DNA of 64,000 bases from positions 186,001-250,000 of the forward strand of contig NZ_JAAAPJ010000008.1 in assembly GCF_009909145.1 (NCBI RefSeq), in the 5' to 3' direction. A model generated the notes under the pieces. It was given only the letters and a program-made list of their open reading frames with translations, did not search any database and was not told the origin of the DNA. The translations under genes and the position numbers were made by a program. Source of the DNA: Corallococcus silvisoli. Lineage in GTDB: Bacteria > Myxococcota > Myxococcia > Myxococcales > Myxococcaceae. The first letter of the stretch is position 1; each line of letters starts with the position of its first letter. This document shows, piece by piece, positions 47,367 to 55,479 of the stretch.

Positions 47367-48416
47367 ATGAAGAGCCGCGCCGTCATTCTCGTGGTCGCGC
47401 TGTGCGCCCTCCTGGGTGCCGGCGTCTTCTCGTGGTGGAGGGGCCAGGCGCAGGGCGCGCCCGGGCCTGAAGTGCCGAAGTCCGCGGAGCCTGTCGCCCA
47501 GGCTCCGCGCGCGGGCAAGGGGGCCGCGGCGGTTCCCGGGGTGACGGGCAACGCATCGCCGTCGCCGGGTTCGCCGCTGCCGCCGTTGCCCACGTCGCTC
47601 CAGGACACGGAGGAGGACGGCGCCGTCCTGGTGGACGCGTCCGGTCACCTGGTGACGAATCCGGACCTGCGCCGGTTCTTCAACTACTACCTGTCCGCGA
47701 CGGGCGAGGAGTCCCCCTCGCTCATCCGCGAGCGCATCCTCGCGGCGCTGCGGGCGAAGCACCTGCCCCCCGCCGCCATGGACGAGGCCGTGCAGGTGCT
47801 GGACGACTACCTCTCCTATCTCGAAGCGGCCCGAGGCCTGGCGTCGAACCGGTCCGCCGCGACGATGGACACCGCCGAGCGCCTGGAGACGCTGCGCAAG
47901 CTGCGCCGCGAGCACCTGGGCGGCAGCGCGGACGGCCTCTTCGGGCAGGAGGAGGCGGTGGACGCGGTGGCCGTGGAGCGGCTGAAGCTCCAGAAGGACG
48001 CGTCGCTGACGCCCGAGGAGCGGGAGCAGCGCATCGCGGCCCTGGAGGAGCGGCTTCCTCCGGACGTGCGCGCCAGCCGCGAGGAGTCCGTGCGCCCCTT
48101 GCGACAGCAGGCCGTGGAGCAGGAGCTGCTGGCGGCGGGCGCGACGGCGGAGGACCTTCACCAACACCGGCTGTCCACCGTGGGGCCGGAGGCCACCGGA
48201 CGGCTGGAGGCGCTGGATGCGGAGCGCGCGCAGTGGAAGCAGCGGCTGGCGGACTTCCGTGCGAAGCGCGAGGCGCTGACCCGCGGCGAGCCGGACCCGG
48301 CCCGGCGTCAGGCCGCGGTGCAGCGGCTGCTCTTCGACGCGTTCACCCCGGAGGAGCGCCTCCGGGTGGAGGCCGCGGACGCCATCGACGCGGCCTCCGG
48401 TTCCGGGGGCGGGTGA
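47367..48416 (+). CDS. lifO: Lipase-specific foldase (Lif)
   Basis: Membrane-anchored steric chaperone that folds the lipase in the periplasm. 349 aa: one N-terminal helix (about 5-22), a Pro/Ala-rich spacer, then the foldase: TSLQDTEEDGAVLVDASGHL and the signature RRFFNYYLSATGEE at 102-115, which fits R-x-x-F-D-Y-F-L-S-A except Asn in place of Asp at 106. A long charged helical domain follows. Start ATG 47367 with GGAG nine bases upstream is 18 nt after the lipase stop, so the pair is an operon. Confidence 0.92.
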   Translation: MKSRAVILVVALCALLGAGVFSWWRGQAQGAPGPEVPKSAEPVAQAPRAGKGAAAVPGVTGNASPSPGSPLPPLPTSLQDTEEDGAVLVDASGHLVTNPDLRRFFNYYLSATGEESPSLIRERILAALRAKHLPPAAMDEAVQVLDDYLSYLEAARGLASNRSAATMDTAERLETLRKLRREHLGGSADGLFGQEEAVDAVAVERLKLQKDASLTPEEREQRIAALEERLPPDVRASREESVRPLRQQAVEQELLAAGATAEDLHQHRLSTVGPEATGRLEALDAERAQWKQRLADFRAKREALTRGEPDPARRQAAVQRLLFDAFTPEERLRVEAADAIDAASGSGGG

Positions 48417-48423
48417 GGCCGCC

Positions 48424-49419
48424 TCAGGAGATCTTGAAGGGCTTCAGCTCGGAGACCTCCTCGAGCAGCAGGGGCTGCGCGTGGAGGTACGCGGTGGTGC
48501 GGCGCTTCTGGTCGATGTCGTCGTAGACGCGCTGGATCTGCTGGGGTGTGAGGCCCATGTCGCCGGAGACCTCCTCGGGCGGGATGCCGTGGTTCTTCGC
48601 CCAGAGGATGAGGTCCAGCTGTGAGTAGTGCACGGAGAAGTAGAAGTCCTCCTGCGACTGCTCCAGGCTGAAGGTGTCCGTGGTGGGCTCGCGGTCGAGG
48701 ATGCCCTCGATGACGCCCAGGTGCCGCGCGAGCTTGTACGTCTGCGTCTTGTAGAGGCTGGCGATGGGCTTCACGTCCGCGGAGCCGTCGCCCAGCTTCA
48801 CGAAGAAGCCCTGGTCATACTCCAGGCGGTTGGGCGTGCCGGACGCGGCGAAGTTCAGCCGGTCCGCGTGGAAGTACTCCATCATCTTGCGCACGCGCTG
48901 CTTGAAGTTGGTGGCCGCGACAATCTGCACGTAGGCCTGGGGCGTGAGGCGGAAGCGCTGCTCCTGCCCGTCCACCTGCACCACCACGTAGAAGACGTTG
49001 AGGGCGTCCGTGTTGAGCCGGTCGCCGTGCATGACGATCTTCCACTTCATGTCCGGCTGGAAGGCGGGGAACACGGAGCGCACCGCCGCGTCGCGCTGCG
49101 AATAGCACCCGGCGGCCTCCAGCACGGGCGCGATGTCGTGCAGCGTGTACTGGATGCCCAGCTTCTCGCAGAGCTCGCGGCCCAGCTTGGAGGACAGCCC
49201 GCTGGAGTCGCGCTCTGGCAGCAGCAGGCCGAAGACGCGGTCCGGTCCCAGCGCCCGCACCGCCAGCGCGGCCACGCACGCGGAGTCGATTCCGCCGGAG
49301 ACCGCGACCACCAGCCCGCGCTTGCGCAGCTTCTTGAGGACGGCCTCCTTGAGCCCGCTCGACAGCGACGCGGCCTTGGCTTCCCAGTCCAGTTCCAGCA
49401 CCTGCTTGGAGAACTTCAT
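48424..49419 (-). CDS. NadE-like ATP-dependent amidoligase
   Basis: 331 aa of the NAD synthase family (PP-loop ATPase): LVVAVSGGIDSACVAALAV is the PPi-binding loop, then GLLLPERDSSGLSS. The C-terminal half (LYKTQTYKLARHLGV, PTTDTFSLEQSQEDFYFSVHY) diverges from true NadE, and an N-terminal nitrilase domain is absent. As the last gene of the seven-gene minus-strand cluster, with an asparagine-synthase homologue upstream, it may transfer ammonia to an activated acid rather than make NAD (inference). Gap to the acyl-AMP ligase is 2 nt. A cellular NAD synthase cannot be ruled out. Confidence 0.78.
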   Translation of the reverse strand: MKFSKQVLELDWEAKAASLSSGLKEAVLKKLRKRGLVVAVSGGIDSACVAALAVRALGPDRVFGLLLPERDSSGLSSKLGRELCEKLGIQYTLHDIAPVLEAAGCYSQRDAAVRSVFPAFQPDMKWKIVMHGDRLNTDALNVFYVVVQVDGQEQRFRLTPQAYVQIVAATNFKQRVRKMMEYFHADRLNFAASGTPNRLEYDQGFFVKLGDGSADVKPIASLYKTQTYKLARHLGVIEGILDREPTTDTFSLEQSQEDFYFSVHYSQLDLILWAKNHGIPPEEVSGDMGLTPQQIQRVYDDIDQKRRTTAYLHAQPLLLEEVSELKPFKIS

Positions 49420-49421
49420 CG

Positions 49422-51020
49422 TCACGACGACCTCGATTCGGGGGAAGAGAGTGAAGACAGCACGCGCGCGCGCAGGTCGGCCTTGAGCACCTTGCCGGTG
49501 GGCCCGCGCGGGAGCGCTTCGGTGAACAGCACGTGGCGTGGCACCTTGTGGACCGGGAGCGCTTCGCGGCAGAAGCGGCGCAGGTCGTCCTCTTTCGGCG
49601 TGGCGCCCGGCTGGAGCACGACCGCCGCGCACGCGGCCTCTCCGCCCAGCTCGTCCGGCACGCCCACCACCGCCACCTCCAGCACCGCCGGGTGGCGCGC
49701 GAGCACGTGCTCCAGCTCCGCGGGGCTCACCCGGTGGCCGCCCACCTTGAGGATCTCCTTCGCGCGGCCCACCAGGAAGAAGAAGCCGTCCGCGTCGCGC
49801 CACGCGAGGTCGCCGGTCCACAGCCAACCGTCGTGGAGGATGGCGGCGGTGTCCTCGGGCGCGTCGAGGTAGCCGGGCGTGACGTTGGCGCCCTTCGCCA
49901 CGAGCTGGCCCACCTCGCCGTCTGGCAGCGGCGCTCCATCCTCCGCGACCACGGCCAGCGTCACGCCGGGGATGCCCTGGCCGATGGAGCCCGCCTTGTC
50001 GGCGGCGCGAGCGGGCGGCAGATAGGACAGCCGCGCGGTGGCCTCCGTCTGGCCGTACATGACGAACAGCTCCGCGGGGTGGAAGGTCTCACGCGTCCAG
50101 CGCACCGTGTCCGGGGACATGCCGCCGCCGGCCTGGGTGAGGTAGCGCAGCGTGAGCTTCGCGAAGGCGTCCGGGGACGCCTGACGGCGCAGCAGCTCGA
50201 AGGTGAGGGGCACGCCCGCGAACCCGGTGCAGGACTCGGAGGCCATGGCCTCCAGCACGACCCGCGGGTACATGAAGCGCGGATCCAGGAACACGGAGCC
50301 GCCCGCGAGCAGGTGCGTTTGCAGCACGCTCTTCCCGTAGCAGTAGTGCAGGGGAAGGATGAGCATGGCGCGGTCGCGCGGCGTGAGGCCCAGGTACTCC
50401 ACGATGGAGCGCGTGTTCGCCGCGATGTTGGCGAACGTCTGGACGACGCCCCGGGGCGTGCCGGTGCTCCCGGAGGTGTAGACGATGGACGCGGGGGCGT
50501 CCGGTGCCAGGGAGGGCAGGGCCGCCAGCGGCTCCACGGCGGCGTCTGGATCCACCGCGCCGTCCTCCTGCACCCACGTGCACGCGGCGGGCGTCAGCAG
50601 GGCGCGCATCCGCTCTGGAGGGCGGGCGGCGTGCACCACGAAGAAGCGGGTGAGCTGGGCGCGGCCCGTCCAGCGGCGCGCGTCCTGGCCGAAGATGACG
50701 GCGTGGCGAGCCCCCGTCTGCGCGAGGATGCCGGCCAGCGAATCCGCGCCTGTCTCGCGGTCCAGCTCCACCGCGCAAGCGCCCAGCGCCTGCACCGCGA
50801 GCCCCGCCACCGTGGCCGCGCAGCCCAGGGGCAGGGCGATGAGCACGCGCGTCCCCGGCCCCACCCCCGACGCCCGCAGCTGCCCCGCGAGCGCCAGCAT
50901 CCTCGCTTCGAGCCGCGCATAGGTGAGCCGGCCCCACGGTGAGTCCACCGCCGGGGCCTCGGGGGTCGCTCGCGCGTGGGCGCGAACCCAGTCGGGCGCG
51001 GTGTCCGCGAGGGCGCTCAC
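49422..51020 (-). CDS. Acyl-AMP ligase / acyl-CoA synthetase family protein
   Basis: ANL-superfamily adenylating enzyme, 532 aa. Core motifs are in order: SIVYTSGSTGTPRGVVQ (P-loop), MYGQTEATARLS, WTGDLAWRDADGFFFLVGRAKEILKVGGHRV and the C-terminal Lys in PTGKVLKAD. It activates a carboxylic acid as acyl-AMP, and an ACP gene two places upstream is a likely acceptor. GTG 51020 overlaps the asparagine-synthase stop by 4 nt, so the genes are translationally coupled. Substrate unknown; similar ligases occur in exopolysaccharide clusters with carrier proteins. Confidence 0.9.
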   Translation of the reverse strand: MSALADTAPDWVRAHARATPEAPAVDSPWGRLTYARLEARMLALAGQLRASGVGPGTRVLIALPLGCAATVAGLAVQALGACAVELDRETGADSLAGILAQTGARHAVIFGQDARRWTGRAQLTRFFVVHAARPPERMRALLTPAACTWVQEDGAVDPDAAVEPLAALPSLAPDAPASIVYTSGSTGTPRGVVQTFANIAANTRSIVEYLGLTPRDRAMLILPLHYCYGKSVLQTHLLAGGSVFLDPRFMYPRVVLEAMASESCTGFAGVPLTFELLRRQASPDAFAKLTLRYLTQAGGGMSPDTVRWTRETFHPAELFVMYGQTEATARLSYLPPARAADKAGSIGQGIPGVTLAVVAEDGAPLPDGEVGQLVAKGANVTPGYLDAPEDTAAILHDGWLWTGDLAWRDADGFFFLVGRAKEILKVGGHRVSPAELEHVLARHPAVLEVAVVGVPDELGGEAACAAVVLQPGATPKEDDLRRFCREALPVHKVPRHVLFTEALPRGPTGKVLKADLRARVLSSLSSPESRSS

Positions 51021-52987
51021 GCCGCCTCCAACTGGACCGCGTCCACATCCGCCCGTGGCACGGGGCTCGGGCGGAGGAAGTGATGCGCGAGCAGCTGCGT
51101 GGAGGCCACCGCGAACAGCGCCATGGTGTCCGCCTCGCTCTCCGCGGAGTTCGGCGCGCGCAGCTTCGCCACCAGCCGCTCCACCTTGCGCGCGTCGAAG
51201 ACGCCCGTCGCGGCCACCGCGTCTGGCGCGAGCAGCTCGCGGGCCCACGCGGGCGCCTCCGGCCCCACCAGCGCGCCCGCGATGGGGGCGCGGTAGGGGA
51301 ACTTGCTGCGCTCCAGGATGGAGGCGGGCACCCGGCCTCGCGAGAAGCGCTTGAGCAGGTGCTTCTCGTCCAGGCCCCTGAGGCGCAGCCGCTCCGGCAC
51401 GCGCGCGGCGAACTCCATCACGCCGGTGTCCAGGAACGGGAAGCGGCCCTCCACCGCGTTGCCCAGCAGCATGCGGTCGCCCTGCGCGGACAGCAGGTAC
51501 CCCGACAGGAGCGTGCGCGCCTCCAGGTACTGGGCCCTCGCCAGGGGGCGCCACCGGGCCACCGCCTCCGGCACCGTGGCCAGCACCGACGCCACCGGGT
51601 CCTCATGGGCCACCTTCGCGGCGAACTCCGGCGCGAGGAAGCGCAGGATGCGTCCGCTGTTTCCCCAGCGCACCAGATGCGAGAAGCCCAGGGCGTCCGG
51701 CGTCTCCAGCCCCGTTCCGAAGAACTCGCGCAGCAGCTCCACGCTCTGCTGGCTCACCGACAGCGTGGGATACAGCCTGCGCAGCAGCAGCGGCCGGTAC
51801 TTCGACGCCGGCTGACGCGCCCAGAACTGGCGCACCTGCGTCTCCTTGAAGAGGTCGTAGCCGAGGAACATCTCGTCCGACCCTTCCCCTGTCAGCACGA
51901 CCTTGATGCCCTGGTCGCGCACCCAGCCGGAGAGCCGCAGGAAGGGCGCGGGCGCGGAGCGCATCATCGCCTGCTCGGCGTGGAAGATGACGCCCGGCAC
52001 CAGCGCGCCAATGTCCCCGTCTCGCATCTCCACGACGCGGTGCTCGGTGCGCAGCTGCTCCGCCACGGTCGCCTGGTGCGCGCGCTCGTCGAACCGGGCG
52101 TGCGCGAAGCCCACGGAGAAGGTGCGCAGCGTGCCGCCCAGCTGCTCCTGCGCCAGCGCGCACAGGAGGCTGGAGTCCAGTCCGCCCGACAGGTACGCCG
52201 CCACCGGCACGTCCGCGCGCAGCCGCAGCCGCACCGCGCGCTCCAGGACCGCGCCCAGCTCCTCCAGCAGCCGGGGCGCGTCCGCCGGGTCCGGCGTCAC
52301 GCCGAAGTCCAGGTCCCAGTAGCGCTGGAGCGTCAGCGTCCCATCGCGCCACCTCGCCGTGTGCGCGGGCGGCAGGAGCGACACGCCCTCGAAGGAGGTG
52401 CGCGGCGCCACCGGGGCCCACAGCTGGAAGGTCTGCTTGAGCCCCGCCGCGTCCAGCGCGGGCGTCACGAGCCCGCTCGCGAAGAGCGCCTTCGCCTCCG
52501 ACGCGAACGCCAGCTGGCCGCCCGGCAGGCTCGCGAAGAACAGCGGGCAGATGCCCACGCGGTCGCGCGACATCCAGAGCGTGCGGTCGCGCGGATCCCA
52601 CAGCGCGAAGGCCCACTGCCCCTCGAAGCGGCGCACGCAGTCGATGCCCCACGTGAGGAAGGCCGCGAGGATGACCTCCGTGTCGGAGCGCGTGCGGAAG
52701 GCATACACCCCCGACAGCTGCTCGCGCAGCTCCACGTGGTTGAAGATCTCCCCGTTGAAGACGACGGTGAGGCCGGTGGCCTCGTCGCGCATCGGCTGGT
52801 GGCCAGACGCCAGGTCGACGATGGACAGCCGCGCGTGCCCCAGCGCGGCGCCGTCCAGGAGCAGGGCGCGCTGCGCGTCCGGCCCCCGGTGCTTGATGCT
52901 GGCGGTCATGCGGCGCAGCCGGTCGGCGTGGAGCGCCGGGCCCGCGTCCTCGCCCGCCGGGAAGGTGAACCCCGCGATGCCGCACAT
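51017..52987 (-). CDS. asnB: Asparagine-synthase-like glutamine amidotransferase
   Basis: 656 aa. N-terminal Ntn glutaminase domain opens MCGIAGFTF with the catalytic Cys2 and continues IKHRGPDAQRALL and VVFNGEIFNHVELRE; the C-terminal synthetase domain has AAYLSGGLDSSLLCALA and VVLTGEGSDEMFLGYD. It would use glutamine nitrogen to amidate an acyl-adenylate. Placed between an ACP and an acyl-AMP ligase, the acceptor is probably carrier-bound and not aspartate (inference). Such AsnB homologues are common in exopolysaccharide and natural-product clusters. ATG 52987, 7 nt after the ACP stop. Confidence 0.92.
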   Translation of the reverse strand: MCGIAGFTFPAGEDAGPALHADRLRRMTASIKHRGPDAQRALLLDGAALGHARLSIVDLASGHQPMRDEATGLTVVFNGEIFNHVELREQLSGVYAFRTRSDTEVILAAFLTWGIDCVRRFEGQWAFALWDPRDRTLWMSRDRVGICPLFFASLPGGQLAFASEAKALFASGLVTPALDAAGLKQTFQLWAPVAPRTSFEGVSLLPPAHTARWRDGTLTLQRYWDLDFGVTPDPADAPRLLEELGAVLERAVRLRLRADVPVAAYLSGGLDSSLLCALAQEQLGGTLRTFSVGFAHARFDERAHQATVAEQLRTEHRVVEMRDGDIGALVPGVIFHAEQAMMRSAPAPFLRLSGWVRDQGIKVVLTGEGSDEMFLGYDLFKETQVRQFWARQPASKYRPLLLRRLYPTLSVSQQSVELLREFFGTGLETPDALGFSHLVRWGNSGRILRFLAPEFAAKVAHEDPVASVLATVPEAVARWRPLARAQYLEARTLLSGYLLSAQGDRMLLGNAVEGRFPFLDTGVMEFAARVPERLRLRGLDEKHLLKRFSRGRVPASILERSKFPYRAPIAGALVGPEAPAWARELLAPDAVAATGVFDARKVERLVAKLRAPNSAESEADTMALFAVASTQLLAHHFLRPSPVPRADVDAVQLEAA

Positions 52988-52994
52988 GGGCGTC

Positions 52995-53243
52995 TCAGCT
53001 CGCCTTCGACAGCGCTTGCTTGCGGTCCACGAAGGCCACCACGCGCGCCAGCGAGTCCAGGTTCTCCGGCACCAGCTCCTTGTCGTCGAGCTTGATGTGG
53101 AACTCCGTCTCGATGAAGGCCACCAGCTCCATCATGCCGGTGGAGTCGATGAGGCCCTTGCGCAGGAACGAGTCGTCGTCCCCGAAGTCGTCCACGAAGA
53201 ACGTGTCGACGATGAAGGTGCGCAGCGTGTCACGGGTGCTCAT
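52995..53243 (-). CDS. Acyl carrier protein
   Basis: 82-aa acidic helical carrier. The phosphopantetheine attachment Ser is S34 in GLIDSTGMMELV, the second-helix DSx motif of ACPs, and the preceding FVDDFGDDDSFLRK is typical of helix 1. Start ATG 53243 gives normal ACP length. Sits between the asparagine-synthase-like gene and the two acyltransferases; a dedicated carrier is a strong hint that this cluster handles a tethered acid. Confidence 0.9.
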   Translation of the reverse strand: MSTRDTLRTFIVDTFFVDDFGDDDSFLRKGLIDSTGMMELVAFIETEFHIKLDDKELVPENLDSLARVVAFVDRKQALSKAS

Positions 53244-53339
53244 GGGGTGTGTCCTGTCCTGAAGCTGGGGTGTGGGGAGGCGATACGGAAACAACGCACC
53301 CGGCGCGCTTGAACGAGCACCGGGCGAAGGAGGGGCCCG

Positions 53340-53936
53340 TCAGGAGCCCGTGGCGTCGCGGGCCACCAGGTCCAGGCTCATGCTGCGCGCCGGGTTGCCC
53401 ATGGCGAGCGAATCCGGGGGCACGTCCTGGGAGACGATGCTTCCGGCGGACACCACCGACCGCGCGCCAATGCGCACGCCCGGCAGCAGGATGGCGCCGT
53501 GGGCCACCCAGACGTCGTCTTCGATGATGATGGGCGCGATGCGCTGGCCATCCCGGTCGCTCACGCGCACGAACGACGCGAACATGCACCGCGCGCCAAT
53601 CTGCACGGACTCCCACGCCTCCAGCGACACGCCGTAGTTGAACTGGGTCTCCGAACCCACCAGCAGCCGCGCGTGCTCGTAGCAGACCACCGACGTGGGC
53701 AGCATGCCGCCCAGGAACGTCAGCTTGTCGCCCAGCTCCGCGTGGCCGTCGTTGCGCGCAGCCACCGGGCCGTACGCCGCCACGCCCTGGCCCAGGCGGA
53801 AGGAGCGGAAGAGCCACTGCGCTCGCGCGACCGCCACCACGCGTTGAGCGCGGGGAAACAGCTCCGTGCGCACCATCCGCATGCCCGCGCGCGCCAGCCG
53901 GGCGGCCTCCGCCGGCGAAGGGATGGCGGGCTTCAT
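53340..53936 (-). CDS. Left-handed beta-helix acyltransferase
   Basis: 198 aa. The hexapeptide repeat fold is evident from about residue 60 on: IIIEDDVWVAHGAILLPGV, IGARSVVSAGSIVSQDV and the C-terminal PPDSLAMGNPAR of the maltose/galactoside acetyltransferase kind. The N-terminal 50 residues are helical. It is likely to move an acetyl or other acyl group to a sugar hydroxyl. Overlaps the next acyltransferase by 4 nt. A gap of 96 nt to the ACP gene. Confidence 0.86.
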   Translation of the reverse strand: MKPAIPSPAEAARLARAGMRMVRTELFPRAQRVVAVARAQWLFRSFRLGQGVAAYGPVAARNDGHAELGDKLTFLGGMLPTSVVCYEHARLLVGSETQFNYGVSLEAWESVQIGARCMFASFVRVSDRDGQRIAPIIIEDDVWVAHGAILLPGVRIGARSVVSAGSIVSQDVPPDSLAMGNPARSMSLDLVARDATGS

Positions 53937-54475
53937 CGCGCCACCTCGCGCCGCAGCACCCGGGCCGGCGAGCCGCCCACCGTCACGCCCGCCGGGATGC
54001 GGCGCGAGATGACCGTGCCGGACGCCACGCTCGCGCCCTTCTGCAGGTGCGCGCCCGGCAGCAGGATGGAGCGGCTGCCCACCGTGACGCCTTCCTCCAC
54101 CACCAGCGGCACCGACTGGGGGCGTTCGTGCCGGTTGCCCCGGAGCGGGTGGTACATGTTGTCCATCAGCTTGCACCACATGCCCAGCCGGCTGCGTGAA
54201 CCCAGCGTCACATACGACTGCGCTTCAATGGAGCTGCCGCCCTCGATGGTCACGTCGTCCTCGATCACGATCCGTCCCCCCCGCTGGGCGTGCAGCTCGA
54301 TGGGCGCCATGCGCGCGTCGAACACCACGCGGTCGCCCACCAGGACTTCCCCCTCGCCGTGAATCCAGACGCGCCCCCAGACGGTCGGGAGGGCGCCCAC
54401 GGACTCACAGCGACGCAACTTCAGACGCGCGACGGTCGGCCCCAGGCCGAGCAGCATCATCAACGGAATGCGCAT
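53933..54475 (-). CDS. Left-handed beta-helix acyltransferase
   Basis: 180 aa with hexapeptide repeats: VVFDARMAPIELHAQRGG, IVIEDDVTIEGGSSIEAQ, VVEEGVTVGSRSILLPGA and the ending VTVGGSPARVL. Similar to its neighbour but clearly different sequence, so the pair may act on different positions or form a hetero-oligomer. Lies 3 nt after the SGNH hydrolase stop. The acceptor is unknown. Confidence 0.86.
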   Translation of the reverse strand: MRIPLMMLLGLGPTVARLKLRRCESVGALPTVWGRVWIHGEGEVLVGDRVVFDARMAPIELHAQRGGRIVIEDDVTIEGGSSIEAQSYVTLGSRSRLGMWCKLMDNMYHPLRGNRHERPQSVPLVVEEGVTVGSRSILLPGAHLQKGASVASGTVISRRIPAGVTVGGSPARVLRREVAR

Positions 54476-54478
54476 AGG

Positions 54479-55348
54479 TCAGGGCTGGGCCTTCGCGGAG
54501 GCGGGCGCCTCGCGCTGGGGTTCAGGCAGGGACGCCAGGAAGGTGACGAGCGCGGACGCCACGCGCGTCCGCCCCTGGGCGTTGAGATGACCGCCGTCGT
54601 CCGAGTACGCGGGCACCATCGCTGGATAGGCCCGGCCGTTCACCTCGTACGTCTCACGGGAGCCATCCGCCTGTGACGACTCCAGCGCCGCCAGGTCGAA
54701 CAGCGGCTCCTTGCCGTCATACGTCCGCCGCATCAGCGCGTTGAACGCCTCGCGCGACACGTTCTCCCCCACGCCGAAGACGGGACGGCCGCGCAGCTCG
54801 TTGAACCACGCCTTCGCCCCGCGCTGCACCGTCGTCAGCGGCGCGGTGACGTGCACGAAGGTGACCCCCGGGTGGCGCGACTTCAGGCCCGCGAGCGTGG
54901 CGCGGTACTTCTCGAACAGGGCCTTCGCGTCGGTGCTGGAGGTGAAGTCGATGTAGCAGAACTTCACCAGCGCCACGTCCAACTGCTTCGCCAGCCCTCC
55001 ATCCAGCAGCCGCTCGAAGTGCGCGAGCTTCGTCTCCGGCTGCTCGTTCTGTCCCACGAACGCGTGCGCCAGCGTGCCGGCGGGGATCGTCGCGGCCGGG
55101 TCCTTCACCTCCACCACGGAGAGCGCGTCCGGCGCGGGCAGCAGGGCGTGGACGCCTTCCAGGATGTTGCCGCCCACCGACTGGTGGCCAAAGAACACGC
55201 GGCGTTGCGACAGCCGCTCCAGGCCCGCGCGCGTCGCGTCTGGCTTCTCCTCCGCCGTGGCCACCGCGCTCCGCGGCAGGACCATGAGCAGCGCGCCAGG
55301 GAGGAGCAGGGCACCTATTCGCGCGGGAAAGCCACGAGCGGATCGCAT
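54479..55348 (-). CDS. Exported SGNH/GDSL-like hydrolase
   Basis: 289 aa with a signal peptide (about residues 1-30). A catalytic Ser is probable in FFGHQSVGGNILEGV (block I), with SDDGGHLNAQGRTRV near the C-terminus as the D-x-x-H block. Such proteins de-acylate or transfer acyl groups on exported glycans. First gene of the seven-gene cluster and the only exported one, pointing to an extracytoplasmic product. Start ATG 55348 fits the signal peptide; a TTG at 55378 is poorer. Confidence 0.76.
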   Translation of the reverse strand: MRSARGFPARIGALLLPGALLMVLPRSAVATAEEKPDATRAGLERLSQRRVFFGHQSVGGNILEGVHALLPAPDALSVVEVKDPAATIPAGTLAHAFVGQNEQPETKLAHFERLLDGGLAKQLDVALVKFCYIDFTSSTDAKALFEKYRATLAGLKSRHPGVTFVHVTAPLTTVQRGAKAWFNELRGRPVFGVGENVSREAFNALMRRTYDGKEPLFDLAALESSQADGSRETYEVNGRAYPAMVPAYSDDGGHLNAQGRTRVASALVTFLASLPEPQREAPASAKAQP

Positions 55349-55479
55349 GTGTGGTGCTTTAGACCTTTCCAGCGCCAAGCGTCAAAGGCCCCCGCGTCGT
55401 GGCCGGATGCATGCCTTCCAGGCCATCGCATCATGCAAGAGCGGGTCGCGATTGCCCCGGCGCTCGCGGCGGGAAGCCC

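Noticed and set aside
49422..50942. Long plus-strand frames opposite the acyl-AMP ligase and AsnB genes
   Set aside because: No motif and all AMP-ligase motifs are in the minus-strand frame.
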